A stretch of DNA of 64,000 nt from Delphinapterus leucas. Its lineage: Eukaryota > Chordata > Mammalia > Artiodactyla > Monodontidae. The position numbers were made by a program, and so were the translations under genes. The notes under the pieces were generated by a model. The model did no database searches. It had not been told where the DNA came from and saw only the letters and a list, made by a program, of their open reading frames with translations. Positions 1 to 9,817 of this stretch are shown piece by piece; position 1 is the stretch's first letter, and every line of letters begins with the position of its first letter. The stretch is from positions 4,541,882 to 4,605,881 of the forward strand of contig NW_022098050.1 of NCBI RefSeq assembly GCF_002288925.2, given 5' to 3'.

Positions 1-1957
1 AACTCAGAACGTTCCACAAACCCTGCTAGCTGCTGGGGAGATGGCTGTAATTATTTTGCCAGTCTGGGCTCCTGCCGACTCCAGGGTGAGGTCTGGGGCT
101 GAGCCTGGAGGTCGAGCCCCCCATTCCTCATGGCCCGAGCAGGGCTAACCCCTCCCCTCCCCTACAGCTCGCCCAAGTCTCAGTGTCCCAGCAAGCCCTC
201 GTCGGGGGTGTTCTCCCATCAGCAACAGTCCAGACATACTTAGTACTCACAGGTACAGATATTCTAGCTATTTGACTCTTGCCATACTTTAAGACTGGGT
301 GACAGATAACTACAGCCTCGAGTTCCCCATCCCACCCCCAAGCTCTTCCCACCAATCCAGCCTTCCCCAGACACGCTCACCCTGTGCTCCTGCACCACCA
401 TCCCTGCCGCTCCCCGCCCCCCCCCCCCCCGACCATGGACCGCGGCACAAACCAGCATGTAAACAGTTAAGGCCCACAGCACTGGGACCAGTGTCTGTCC
501 TGATTGGTCAGGGACTGTGCCCTGCTGGTTGTTAAATGTGTGGAACATGCTGCCTGGGTATATGGCAAATACCAAGTGCAGTGCCCTGTCCTGTTAATAA
601 TGGCCTGGCATGTGCTACAGCTGTTCCCCACCAAGGGACAAACCTTTCCCCGACCACTAACACAGACAGGATGGTGTCTTCTCCGTTGCAGTCCTTCTAA
701 AGGAACTAAGCACGGCCCACCCTACCAGCCTCCCCACCCCATCCTGGTCTCAGCCCCTACTAAATCCTTGGATCTATGACCCAGGATTTCATTTACTAAT
801 TTGAACCTTGACATTCCCAAAAGACAGTGGCAAGTATCACGCAGCTTGCCCAGATTTTCCTAGGACCACAATCTAATTCACAGGCAGCACACTAAAAGTG
901 TTAACAAATATCATTCCCAACAAATATCAATCCCCTTCATTCACCTGCTTGCATCGGGGCGCCTTGCTCAAGCTGAGTGATTATAGTCAGCACGCCTGTC
1001 ATCACCTGGTCCAGCCTTGCCTGCTGCCCTCCGCCCCACTCCCTGAGGGTTTACGGGAGAATCTGTTCTCCCATGTTAGGAGGGGAGGACCCTTTAGTTC
1101 ATGTCAACTGAGGTACTTCCCTCCACTTTGGGCCCGAAGGGCATCTATCTGATGGTTCTGGCCATTTGGGCATAGCAGATGGTGAGAAGAATGTGCCCAG
1201 GGAGGGTGGCTCAGCTCAAGGCCAGCTCAGCATCTGGACCTCCGTGGGTGGGTCACAGCTAGGGCAAGCCCACTGTCAGGGGCAGAGCCTCTCAATTTAG
1301 TGCCTTCTCACATCCTCAAAGACAGTCACCACTCTCGCTCTCGCCTGCCCAGAGCTGGCTTCCTGAACGGAGAGACTCTGGGTGGAGGATGCTGGGGCTG
1401 GCATCTTCTTGGAGCAGGATGGCCCCGCTGTAGCTCCAGAGGCTGAGATGCGGGTGCAGTCCGGCCAGGGCAGAGGTGGGCAAGGTCTTTGGCCACGCAA
1501 AGGCCCAGGTGGAGACTAGATACCCAGCAGGCCGCATGGTCTTCCTGATGAATTCAGCTACGGGGGGCAGTTAGGAGGGAGACGTGGGGAGCATCATCAG
1601 TAATACCCAACAAGCCTGGGAATCACACCCTCAATGTCACTGACTAAGCCAGGGCGTCCCCCTCTGCAACAGCTTACGCTGTGTCCACTTCTGAGCTCTT
1701 AAGCATCTCTCAAGGTTAAGGACAGATGCTTCCGTAGCTGATTCAGAGCTGCAAAGGCCTGGGGTTCCTACTAATTCAACTTGAGGAAATAAATCAAGAC
1801 GACATTCAGGTAAATGCCGACTCCTCTGTCATGGTGAGAAGACAGCAGAAGGGCTGAAGGGTCCAAGGGCTTTCTGATGGACTTGAACTTTTTGAAGCAC
1901 ATGTAGAGGACAGTCTTCAGGTTGCAGGGTAAAGAGTTCTTGATTCTTTCAACCATT
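1..1957. other. Unique non-coding DNA, no gene seen
   Basis: No recognisable exon, RNA gene or transposon. A pure C run lies near 414-430. Reading frames here are short, overlap on both strands and show no protein signature. Degenerate ancient repeats may be present but cannot be identified by eye. Confidence 0.5.
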
Positions 1958-2800
1958 TATTTAGTTATATTGAGCACCAACCACGTACCAGGCACCACCT
2001 GAGATCCAGGGGTCTGGGATTAGCTGCGGAGAATGGAATCCACTTTTGCAAATTTGAGCAGAAAAGTAATCATTGCAGACTGTTTGGCAAGGCTATAGAA
2101 ACAAGTTCAAGACAGCTTTTAGGAGCTCCCCAAACCACACTGCAGGAGCAGGCTACCAAGGCTCTGTCGTGATGTGGAGCGTGGTCAGAAAGCCACCGCC
2201 TTGGCTGCTGGACGGCAGTACCTCTGCCACGACCCACCCAACAAAACGGATGCCTGTCGTCACGTGCACATGAGTCAGCGCAAGACTCGCTGAGCTCCCC
2301 AACTGATAAAAACCAAAAACGTCTCCAGAACTAGCTGCATGTCGCACAAGCCAGTCCTCTGTATTTGCCACAAATGGTGAACAAGACAGACCCAGTCCCT
2401 CCTCCGGGGAGCTCACATCCTAGCTGAGGAAATGAATATTAAACATCCAGTTACCTAATTAGTCATCAGAGGAGGATTCGGAGAAGTTCCAAGAAGGGGA
2501 GGCATCGGGGGATACGACAGGGAATGTGTCCGTCTGGGGATGGGGGGGGTCAGGGAAGGTTTGCCTGAGGAAATGGCTGAAGGTTGAGAAGGAGCTAGTC
2601 TGGTGAAGAGGGTGGGAGAGAACCTTGCAGATGGAGGGCATAGCATGTACATGGGCTCAGAGGAAGGAAGGAGGGTGGCACATCCGGTCCACGTGGCCAA
2701 AGCCTTGAAGGAGGGATAGAAGGCTCCGTGTAATGCAGGGAAGGCATTCTCGGCATGCGTGGAGACACGGGTGCAGCCCACGGCTGGCCAGGGGTGTGTT
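1958..2800 (-). repeat. L2 LINE 3' end, old
   Basis: Reverse-complement L2 3' UTR. A TATTGAGCACC-type start near 1969 leads to text resembling 'gtgaacaagacaga...ggagctcacat' (2377-2420) and then 'gtcagggaaggtttgcctgagg' (about 2549-2570). The middle part (about 2035-2370) fits L2 poorly and may be older unrelated sequence or a strongly diverged stretch. The element is ancient and non-functional. Confidence 0.65.
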
Positions 2801-2857
2801 TAGCTGAGCAGATCAGCCTATGTGGGCTCTATTGAGAAGCAGGCGCCAGTTGAAACG

Positions 2858-3035
2858 CATTTCATCAGTTAACCCATTTCATCCTCAACACTGCGTTCTC
2901 AGTATCCTCATGTTCAGGTAAAGAAACTGAAACCTGGAGACGTTAAGTAACTGACTTGTCCACAGTCACACAGCTAGTAAGTGGTAGAGCCACTTTAAAC
3001 CCGGATTCAAACCCAGAGACTTCACACTGCAGGGC
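2858..3035 (-). repeat. MIR SINE
   Basis: Reverse-complement MIR. The core runs from 'aaagaaactgaaacctggaga' through 'cacacagctagtaagtgg' to 'gattcaaaccc', the usual order for this ancient tRNA-derived SINE. It is diverged and has no recoverable target duplication. Confidence 0.8.
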
Positions 3036-3519
3036 CTGCCATCTCAAGCCCCCTGTTACACGATCCCTGCCGCAAATGGGGGTTTGGGGCTACAGGGCAG
3101 AGGGCTTTGGATATCACAGGGAGGAGCTTCTGCAAGTGTTGCTCACGGTAAAATATAGTTAACACTGTAAGACAGAATTCAGTGAATAGCAAACGAGCGC
3201 CGTAGTGGAAATAAGCTAAAAGGGTTTGTAGCAGATGCTATGGGTACCCCGCCTCCGTCCCCTCATTCTTACCATGACATTGGCATGTGGTCCTAACTAA
3301 CTCCCGGCTGCTAGCACCTGCATCTCTGCCTGAGGGTGTCTCTAGCCACCAAAGCCTGCTCTGCCCACCCATTCAGCTGGCCAGAAATGCCAGGGAATTA
3401 TCACCACCCCAGGGGCAGCCCTCTGCTAATGCCTGATGGGAACTGGAGGACAGATGCCCCAGCTCCCTCACCCCTAGGATGGAACAAGTACGAGGCACGT
3501 GCTCCACGGTCATTCCCAG

Positions 3520-3685
3520 GGTTTCCTGGCGGGATTCAGCGTCAGTCACCCCCAATGGTAGCTGGCTTGTGCTACACCCTGTCTTCTCTTCCCTGGCCCA
3601 TGTCCCCAGCCCTACCAGTGCTTCCTGGGGTCACCTCCCACATAAACTACTTCCACTCAGATCTTTGGCAGAGGAGGTGGGATTG
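3520..3685 (+). repeat. Unnamed repeat family, copy 1 (+)
   Basis: The block around 'cttcctggggtcacctccc' and 'ataaactacttccactc' recurs in diverged form near 15.8, 34.7, 41.0 and 41.9 kb, and probably at 51.2 kb. It may be an old LTR with an AATAAA-like 3' end. The family is not named because no consensus could be consulted. Confidence 0.5.
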
Positions 3686-3805
3686 AGGAGCGATACAGTT
3701 CTGGCTGGTACCCACGTGAGGTGGAGGGTCTGAAGTGACCTGGATATCATTCACGCGGGCCTCGATGTGTGTTTTTCCCCAGCAGGGGGGCTGTCCTGCG
3801 ACTTG

Positions 3806-3810
3806 GTACT
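3806..3810. repeat. 5' target-site duplication of the provirus
   Basis: GTACT lies immediately before the 5' LTR and again at 7282-7286 just after the 3' LTR. A perfect 5 bp duplication shows that the provirus ends are intact and both LTRs belong to one integration. Confidence 0.9.
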
Positions 3811-3860
3811 TGTAAGGCCAACTGGCCCGAGGCAGGGGAACGCAATCAGACTCACAGGTT

Positions 3861-3975
3861 GAAACTGACCTGGAGACTTTCCGGACCACCCAGTTCCAGA
3901 AACTGACCTGGAGACTTTCTGGACCACCTAGTTCCGGAAACTGACCTGGGGACTTTCCACCTGGCCCAGCCTTCC
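3861..3975 (+). repeat. U3 direct repeats, 38 bp period
   Basis: Three head-to-tail units start with GAAACTGACC at 3861, 3899 and 3937. Each contains a GGAGACTTTCC or GGGGACTTTCC core followed by GGACCACC or its equivalent. Direct repeats at this place in gammaretroviral U3 are normally the enhancer. The 3' LTR has equivalent units near 6930, 6958 and 6996, the first of them shortened. Confidence 0.85.
3948..3958 (+). promoter_or_regulatory. Kappa-B-type site in U3 (5' LTR)
   Basis: GGGGACTTTCC contains the canonical NF-kappa-B decamer GGGACTTTCC. The same 11 bp is intact in the 3' LTR (7007-7017) although the LTRs have diverged around it. The two upstream repeat units carry the variants GGAGACTTTCC and GGAGACTTTCT. 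Binding is inferred, not shown. Confidence 0.7.
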
Positions 3976-4085
3976 CGCCTTTCGAGGGGCGGGACTAACG
4001 GTCCCCCACGATAACCAAAAAGACCACCAAATAAGGAATACCCTGCGCCCTCCCGGATTCACCACACCCCTTTCCCTTCTTCCCC

Positions 4086-4091
4086 TATAAA
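4086..4091 (+). promoter_or_regulatory. TATA box, 5' LTR
   Basis: TATAAA preceded by CCCC, at the same relative place as TATAAA 7143-7148 in the 3' LTR and downstream of the GC box. It marks the likely U3 core promoter; transcription would begin about 25-30 bp downstream. Confidence 0.75.
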
Positions 4092-4233
4092 TTTTGTTCG
4101 CGCCCACCCTGGGGCGCGACTTCTCTGGCCCCTTTCTCTCGGGCCAGTGAACCTCGCCTGAGAGCGCTCCTTAGTAAAGCTCACTTGAAGCTTTTCTCTG
4201 TTTCGCGGTGCCGTTAAGATTCGACCTTACATT

Positions 4234-4251
4234 TGGTGCCGAAACCGGGGA
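4234..4251 (+). other. Primer-binding site, tRNA-Phe type
   Basis: Two bases after the LTR end, TGGTGCCGAAACCGGGGA matches the complement of the tRNA-Phe 3' end (TGGTGCCGAAACCCGGGA) at 17 of 18 positions; the mismatch is at position 14. Known tRNA-Phe-primed elements include the primate HERV-F group; that is a comparison of primer only, not a claim of orthology. Confidence 0.85.
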
Positions 4252-4427
4252 GGAGTACCAAACTCTCTCCTCCCCCAGGAGACAACTAGGGAACCTCTGC
4301 TCACCCACCCGATCCGGCAGAGGCGGAGAAAGTCCCTCCTTCGTTCCCCCCGACCCCCAGGGTTCCTACCCACCGGACTCCCTGTCTTTAATTGCGGCCG
4401 CGTCAGGGATTCCTCCGTCCTCTATCC

Positions 4428-4537
4428 GGGCCTCAGGCGACTGTGGAGACGTCCCAATTGCCTGACCGCTCTCCGACCCGCCGGGCCTCGGGTGATTGTG
4501 GAGACGCCCCAATCGCCTGACTGCCCTCCGACCTGCC
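4428..4537 (+). repeat. 55 bp tandem duplication in the proviral leader
   Basis: Units 4428-4482 and 4483-4537 both start GGGCCTC and share 'tgtggagacg' and 'gcctgac'. They lie between the primer-binding site and the gag start, where packaging signals sit in related viruses. Differences between the units show that the duplication is old. Confidence 0.8.
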
Positions 4538-4605
4538 GTGAATTGGAGACTGAGACCAGGGACGCCTCTCTCCCTCTCCATTCCCTCAAGGACAGACTGG
4601 GGGTC

Positions 4606-5569
4606 ATGGGAACCTCACAATCGAAACCAGATCCTAAGACGCCCCTGGGGTGTCTCCTAGTCAATTTTACAGCTCTCGGTTTCTCCCAAGATCTCTGTCG
4701 CCGACGGCTTGTTTTCTATTCCACTGTGGTCTGGCCACAATATCCTCTAGACAATCAATCCAAATGGCCTCCTGAAGGGACTTTCGATTTTAACATTCTC
4801 CGTGATCTAGATAATTACTGCCGCAGGACGGGCAAGTGGTCTGAGGTTCCCTATGTCCAGGCCTTCTGGTGTTTACGCTCCCGCCCTTCTCTCTGCATTA
4901 GATATCTCCTTCATCCAAGTTCCTAATTTCCTTTGACGATGACCCCTCTCCACTAGCCGACCCTCCAGAATCTCTCGCCTCTCCCCCCTCCAGAGCTCCT
5001 CTCCAACCTCCACCCTACCCTGAGGCGGTTCCTCCTCCTCCCGAACCCGCTCCGGCTCTTCCAACCGCTCCCCCGCCTCCCTCGACGGTTTCTTCTCCCA
5101 CGCTCCTTGCTTCTCAATCGCCTTACAGAGGCCTTACTTCTCTACACCCGACTGGATCCCGACACCCCGGCAGGGGCAACGGTCCTAGCCATCCATTTTA
5201 TTACCCAATCAGCCCCGAACACCCAAAAGAAATTAAAACGGGCAGAAGACGGCCCTCAGACCCCTATTCGAGATCTGGTAAAGATGGCCTTTAAAGTCTA
5301 TAATGGCCATGAGGATTTGGCAGAATCCAGCCGACAGGCTCGGATGCACCGAAAGGTGGTTCTCCAAACCCAACCTCTTGTAGCCGCCCGAAGGCCGGCC
5401 ATCTCCCATGGATCACAGCATCCACGGGGTCTGCAAAAGGCAACCCCGCCCGGGGCCTGCTTCAAATGCGGAAAAACAAGGCCACTGGGCTCGCCAGTGT
5501 CCCAATCCCCGATCTCCTTCTAAGCCCTGTCCCAGCTGCGGGCTAACGGGCTACTGGAAGAGTGACTGC
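4606..5569 (+). pseudogene. gag remnant (matrix, PPPY region, capsid C-terminus, nucleocapsid), broken
   Basis: The ATG at 4606 opens MGTSQSK; Gly-2 fits N-terminal myristoylation of gammaretroviral matrix, and the following about 105 residues look like a matrix domain before a stop at 4924-4926. A proline-rich stretch follows in another frame and keeps a PPPY late-domain motif (codons 5007-5018). The first frame resumes at about 5107 with a capsid C-terminal domain carrying a QSAP...KL signature; the N-terminal capsid domain is deleted. Nucleocapsid has two CCHC-type knuckles. The first (about 5458-5500) is split by a frameshift after CFKCGK. The second (5528-5569) has Tyr (codon 5552-5554) where the zinc-binding His belongs. 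No functional Gag is possible. Confidence 0.9.
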
Positions 5570-5659
5570 CCTACGACTGGCCCTCCCTCAGCGTCTCCAC
5601 GCGGGGGGCAGGCCGACCCAACGGCATTACCACTCAAACTGCTGGGATTGGCTGACGAC

Positions 5660-5989
5660 TGACGGCACCCGGACTCGAAGACCCCCATCACCCTCGCCGA
5701 GTCCAGGGTAACGCTACAGGGAGCGGTAAGTCCCATCTCATTTCTGGTGGACATGGGGGCTACCTATTCGATTCTGCCTATCTATTTCAGACCAGTTTCT
5801 CCTTCCCAGATCTCGGTCATGGGTATTGATGGCAAACCATCCTTCCCACTCCAGACCGGCCCACTCCCATGTCAGATCGAAGGACTACCTTTTACTCACT
5901 CCTTCTTAGTCATACCATCCTGCCCAGTTCTCTTGCTGGGCCGAGATGTCCTTTTCCACTTACGCTTCCCTCTAGCTGGTTACACTTGA
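5660..5989 (+). pseudogene. Retroviral aspartic protease remnant
   Basis: A single frame runs through a degraded active site, Asp-Met-Gly-Ala (5750-5761) where retroviral proteases have Asp-Thr/Ser-Gly-Ala, then through a flap-like region to LLLGRD near 5932-5949, the conserved C-terminal helix motif. It stops at TGA 5987-5989. Length from the active site fits a protease of about 100-120 residues. Thr-to-Met at the second active-site position would be expected to harm activity. It sits directly after nucleocapsid, as in gammaretroviral gag-pro-pol. Confidence 0.85.
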
Positions 5990-6650
5990 CCCTAAGGTCC
6001 CCTTCTCCCAACTCCTGGTTCCTTTTCTCGGCCTGTCTCTAGAACCCTCCCCCTCCTATTCCTCTTCCAATCACACCAAATCCAATCAATCCCCAAGCTT
6101 GGGATCCGCTAAGGAAACTCAAGGACCCCTCACCTCTTCTTCCGCCGCTCGACAGGCCTTTCTCACCCTCCGTAACGCTCTGCCGGAATAGCCACTGGAC
6201 TCCTTGCCCAGCCTGTAGGGCCTTCCTACCGCCCCGTGGCTTACCTCTCCAAACACCTAGACCCAACCATTCGGGGATGGCAACCATGTCTTCGGGCCCT
6301 AGCAGCGACAGCCGAACTGACCACTCAAACTGACTCTGGCCCACCCACTAACCGTATTTTCCTCCCACCGGCTGGTCGATCTCCTAGGCCACAAGTCTCT
6401 CTCTCTCCTGGGCCCCTCCCGCATCCAGGAATTCCACCTGCTGTTAATTGAAAACCCTGCTATCTTCTCCGACTTTCCCCCCCCCCACCACCTAAACCCG
6501 GCCTCCCTCTTGCCTATCTCCGATACTGGGACCTCCCCTTCCCACTCCTGCCCCCAAATCGTAGAGGCCCTCAGCCCGCCGAGAGAGGGACTCTTTGACA
6601 CCCCTCTTTCAAGCCCGGACCGCACCCTCTTTGTAGTATGCTTGCTTCCT
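5990..6650 (+). pseudogene. pol remnant: RT connection and start of RNase H
   Basis: Immediately after protease, the RT fingers and palm, including any YxDD catalytic motif, are missing. From about 6105 there is an RT thumb/connection piece. [10 protein letters not shown] (about 6236-6265) and the [10 protein letters not shown] stretch (about 6293-6322) are recognisable equivalents of the gammaretroviral connection domain. A second piece with NPASLLP (about 6499-6519) corresponds to the junction before RNase H, followed by a trace of the segment that precedes the first catalytic Asp. Several frame changes and stops occur. There is no sign of integrase. Confidence 0.8.
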
Positions 6651-6871
6651 GTTTTCTTAGGTTCCTTCGCAGGCGCATGGAGAAAGTCTCTCGGGTGGCC
6701 ACAAGCCAAATGCTCCTCGGTCCTTACATCTTGCTTTCCTACAGAACCCCCCCCCACTGGTCTCCCTTAAGCCTCGGACCTCTGGTCGCCCGACTCCCCT
6801 TTCGACGCCCCCATTCAGCATGAAGTAGCCAGAGATCAGAACGCCGCCCCATTACACCAAAGATGTCGGGA
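6651..6871 (+). other. Proviral 3' segment, not assigned
   Basis: Between the pol remnant and the 3' LTR about 220 bp show no frame I can match to integrase or env. No obvious polypurine tract precedes the 3' LTR: the last bases are AGATGTCGGGA. The internal 3' end may have been rearranged or heavily mutated. Confidence 0.5.
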
Positions 6872-7006
6872 TGTAAGGCCAACTGGCCCGAGGCAGGGGA
6901 ACACAACCGGACCCACAGGTTGCATCAGGCCGAAACTTTCCGGACCACCCACTTGAAGAAACTGACCCGGAGACTTTCCGGACCACCCAGTTCCAGGAAC
7001 TGACCT

Positions 7007-7017
7007 GGGGACTTTCC
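7007..7017 (+). promoter_or_regulatory. Kappa-B-type site, 3' LTR
   Basis: GGGGACTTTCC, identical to 3948-3958. A 3' LTR with intact TATA, GC box and kappa-B site could act as an outward promoter towards 7.3 kb; this is an inference from motif content only. Confidence 0.65.
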
Positions 7018-7229
7018 ACCCGGCTCAGCCTTCCCGCCTTTCAAGGGGCGGGGCTGACGGTCCCCCAAGACACCCGAAGAGACCACCGAGTAAGGAACAC
7101 CCTGCGCCCTCCCGGATTCACCATCCCTTTCCCTTCTTCCCCTATAAATTCTGCCCAAACCCTCAACCGGGCGCGACTTCTCTGGCCCCTTTCTCTCGGA
7201 CCAGTGAGCCTCGCCCGGGAGCGTACCCA

Positions 7230-7235
7230 AATAAA
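7230..7235 (+). terminator. Retroviral polyadenylation signal
   Basis: AATAAA in R/U5 of the 3' LTR. The equivalent in the 5' LTR is AGTAAA, so only this copy keeps the canonical hexamer. Confidence 0.75.
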
Positions 7236-7434
7236 GGTTAAGTCTCTTAAGTGTCCTCCGGTTTTGGTGTCGTTCCTTACAGTACTGTCCTAGCAAAAGT
7301 CACTGGGAAAATGTCACAGTCTGGCCACTGCCAGCTTCCTGGCCCTTCTCCTGTCACCACCCTCACAGCTGAGTGATGGAGGGGGAGGCGCGCTTAGCTC
7401 TGTTCTCCCGGGCACAGCCCTCCAGAGGGACATG

Positions 7435-7985
7435 TGAGACTCAGTGTGGTAGATGATTTTTCAAAGGTAGCCACAAAAATACATGTATCCCATCCCCCAT
7501 GCTCGCTAACGCTGTGATTGCCACTCTTTCCACTGGGAGGTGGGGGGGCTATGTTCCCTCTCCTTGAGCGGGGCTGGTGGCCAATAGATTCTGACCAATA
7601 GGTCATGGGGGAGAGATACCACATGACTGCCTAGGCCAGGTCATAAAAAGATACAGCTTCTACCTTGCTTCTCGCTTCCTGAGAAGCTCACACTGGGTAC
7701 CCAGAGTGAGGAAACCCGAATAAGTTCCTGGAGAGCGTTCACACAGAGGGGGGAGCAGGGCTGCGGTCCCCCAGCCGCCAGCCGGCATCAATCACCAGAC
7801 GTGTGCGTGCACAACCCTGCAGATGGCCCCAGCCACCAACCTTCAGGGTTTCCAGCTGAGCTCCGCAGACACTGTGGAGCAGAGACAAGCCATCCCCACC
7901 TGCCCTGTCCAAACGGCTGATCCACAGAATCTGTGAGTGTAAGAAATGATTGTTTTAATCTACTAAGTTGTGGAGGGGGAGGGTG
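7435..7985 (+). repeat. MaLR (MLT1-like) LTR, plus
   Basis: The 3' end carries the MLT1-type tail (ccacagaatctgtgagtgta...ttttaatctactaagttgtgg, 7922-7974). The upstream text is diverged but follows the same order. It begins about 150 bp after the provirus and is unrelated to it. Confidence 0.6.
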
Positions 7986-8024
7986 TGATTTGTCATACAA
8001 TCATAGGAAGGAAAACACCAAGCT

Positions 8025-8515
8025 TCCAAGATCCTGCCACATGGGTAAACCTGGAGGCCATCATGCTAAGTGAAATAAGCCAGACACAGAAAGACAAATA
8101 CTGCGTGATCTCACAGGTGGAATCTCAAAAAGTCAAATATGTAGAAGCAGAGAGATGAATGGTGGGTTACCAGGGGCGGGGAGGTGGGGAATATGGGGAG
8201 ATGTTGGTCAAAGGGCACAAAGCTACAGTTCTGTAGGAGGAATAAGTTCCGGAGATCCAATGTGCAGCATGATGACCATAGTTGAAAATATTCTGTCATA
8301 CGCTGGCAACGTGTCAAACGAGTAGATTTCAGGTGCCCTCATCACACATACAGACAAAAGGTAACTGTGCAGAGATGGGTACGTGAATTCGTGTGACCAT
8401 AGTAACTATTTCCCTACGTATGTGTGTATCAGATCTTCATGTTGTACACCTTAAATATATACAATTTTTATTAACAATTAAGCTAAATTAAAATTTAAAG
8501 TAAAATTAAAAAAAA
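8025..8515 (+). repeat. L1 LINE 3' end (older L1M type)
   Basis: Runs from 'aagtgaaataagccagacac' through 'gggagatgttggtcaaaggg' to 'atcttcatgttgtacacct' and an A-rich tail at 8505-8521. This is the end of ORF2 plus 3' UTR only, a 5'-truncated copy. Confidence 0.85.
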
Positions 8516-8521
8516 AAACAA

Positions 8522-9284
8522 TTAAGCTTCCCCAATTCCCAGGGTTGGCTTGGCTTTTATTTGGGTTTGTCTTGACACTGGTCTGGCCCTGGGGGGACAA
8601 CAGAGGGTGTCTTCTTGCACACCTCCCCTAACACCATCCCCTCACTCACAGGTCCGAAGGGAGCATACCTGGTGTTTCTACAGGGATGTCCTTCCTAAGA
8701 GCTGGGGACAGCAGTTTGTTGGCTGATAATGGGACCAACCGGGTGACTTACAGTCCTGCCTTGTCTCTTGATTAGTTCTGACAATAACCTCATGACAACA
8801 TCTTCCAGGGAGGCCACCTGCCTCTCCCACCGGGTCCCTCACGCCCCATAGGCGACTGGACGAGTCCACGTCTACGGAAGCAAAGCCTCGTGATCGGGGC
8901 AAGTGCCTGTGGAATTTGTTAGGTTTTCAGTTGTGTAAGCTGGGCCTCTCTAGGGCTCCCTCAGATGTTTTTCATCTCCCTTTTGGCTGTTGCCATCTGC
9001 GTGGCCCACTCACGCTGGAAAGACTCTCGAAGCAGGGATGCTCAGCCCAGGGTCCAGCCCAGCCCCATGGACAGATAGTGCTTTAATGATGACCCTGGCA
9101 GTGACACTGATGTTGGGCAGCCTAACTCACCCATTACCCCCCCCACGCACACCTGGCTCAGTAAGGGGCCGCCCCTGCAAAGCTGCTCTCCCAGGCTCTT
9201 ACAGCAACTAACGCCAGGAACTAAAAGCTTCGCAATCTGCTCTAGGAAGCAAAATCACTAACTCCTTTTGAAATTGCTTTTTGC
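8522..9284. other. No gene or repeat recognised
   Basis: About 760 bp of single-copy-looking sequence with no coding signature. It contains a short C run at 9138-9145. Confidence 0.5.
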
Positions 9285-9480
9285 TTGGGGGCTGGGATGC
9301 CACTAACTAGCTGTGTGACTTTGGGCTAATTATGTAAACTCTCAAAGCCTCATGCTCCTTATGTGTAAAATATGGCTGGCACCCACCTCAAAGGGTTCGT
9401 GAATGAATTCAATGAGATAATAGCACGTGCTTGCTGAGCGCTCACTGTGTTCCGGAAACGATGCCACACCCCGTGCCGGT
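9285..9480 (+). repeat. MIR SINE
   Basis: 'aactagctgtgtgactttggg' followed by 'gagataatagcacgtgcttg' gives the plus-strand MIR order, in diverged form. Confidence 0.75.
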
Positions 9481-9697
9481 AGTGTTAGTTACTTTGGTCT
9501 GGAAGCCGGTGATAAATTTCCGCCACCATAAGCCTAGCTGGGCTCCAAGAAACTACACAAATTATTTGCTTGCAATCATCATTAACTCTATTAAAGGGAC
9601 TTAAACCTAGTGAATAGTCAATGGATACAGGAACATATCTTGAAAACAGATTTGTTTTCTGTGTGATATGAATTGCGTGACATCAGAAAGTCCACCT

Positions 9698-9817
9698 TGA
9701 GGGACTTCCCTGGCGGTCCAGTGGTTAGGACTCTGCGCTTCCATGGCGGGGGGCACGGGTTCGATCCCTGGTCGGGGAACTAGGATCCCGCAAGCTGCTC
9801 GGCGCGGCCAAAAAAAA
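9698..9817 (+). mobile_element. CHR-type SINE, short class
   Basis: tRNA-derived head with a B box (GGTTCGATCCC near 9759-9769) and an A tail. The perfect 11 bp target duplication AAAGTCCACCT is at 9687-9697 and 9818-9828. It lacks the longer body of the other SINE classes in this window. Confidence 0.9.

Larger units (their letters stand above)
3811..4231 (+). repeat. 5' LTR of the provirus
   Basis: Begins TGTAAGGCC and ends CTTACA (canonical TG...CA), about 421 bp. U3 holds three 38 bp-period repeats, a GC box near 3981-3991 (GGGGCGGG) and a TATA box. The polyadenylation signal position reads AGTAAA (4173-4178) instead of the AATAAA kept in the 3' LTR. The last about 40 bp differ strongly from the 3' LTR end, more than the rest of the LTR does. 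Confidence 0.95.
3811..7281 (+). mobile_element. Defective class I endogenous retrovirus (gammaretrovirus-like)
   Basis: Full proviral architecture in about 3.47 kb: LTR, tRNA-Phe-type primer-binding site, leader, gag remnants, protease, a short pol remnant, then LTR, flanked by GTACT duplications. Complete gammaretroviruses are about 8-9 kb, so more than half is gone: the N-terminal part of capsid, most of reverse transcriptase, late RNase H, integrase and any recognisable env. Surviving reading frames are broken by stops and shifts. The myristoylation start, PPPY motif, capsid C-terminal signature and two zinc knuckles in gag place it with gammaretrovirus-like (ERV1) elements. It cannot make particles. 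The two LTRs differ clearly by eye, so it is not a recent insertion. Confidence 0.95.
6872..7281 (+). repeat. 3' LTR of the provirus
   Basis: About 410 bp, TGTAAGGCC...CCTTACA. It keeps the kappa-B-type site (7007-7017), GC box (GGGGCGGGGC near 7044-7053), TATAAA (7143-7148) and a polyadenylation signal AATAAA (7230-7235). It differs from the 5' LTR by many substitutions and by indels in the first U3 repeat and the U5 end. GTACT follows. Confidence 0.95.

Noticed and set aside
4732..6871. Possible hidden env gene in the provirus
   Set aside because: Every readable stretch is gag, protease or RT/RNase H-like. The last 220 bp before the 3' LTR show no surface or transmembrane features.
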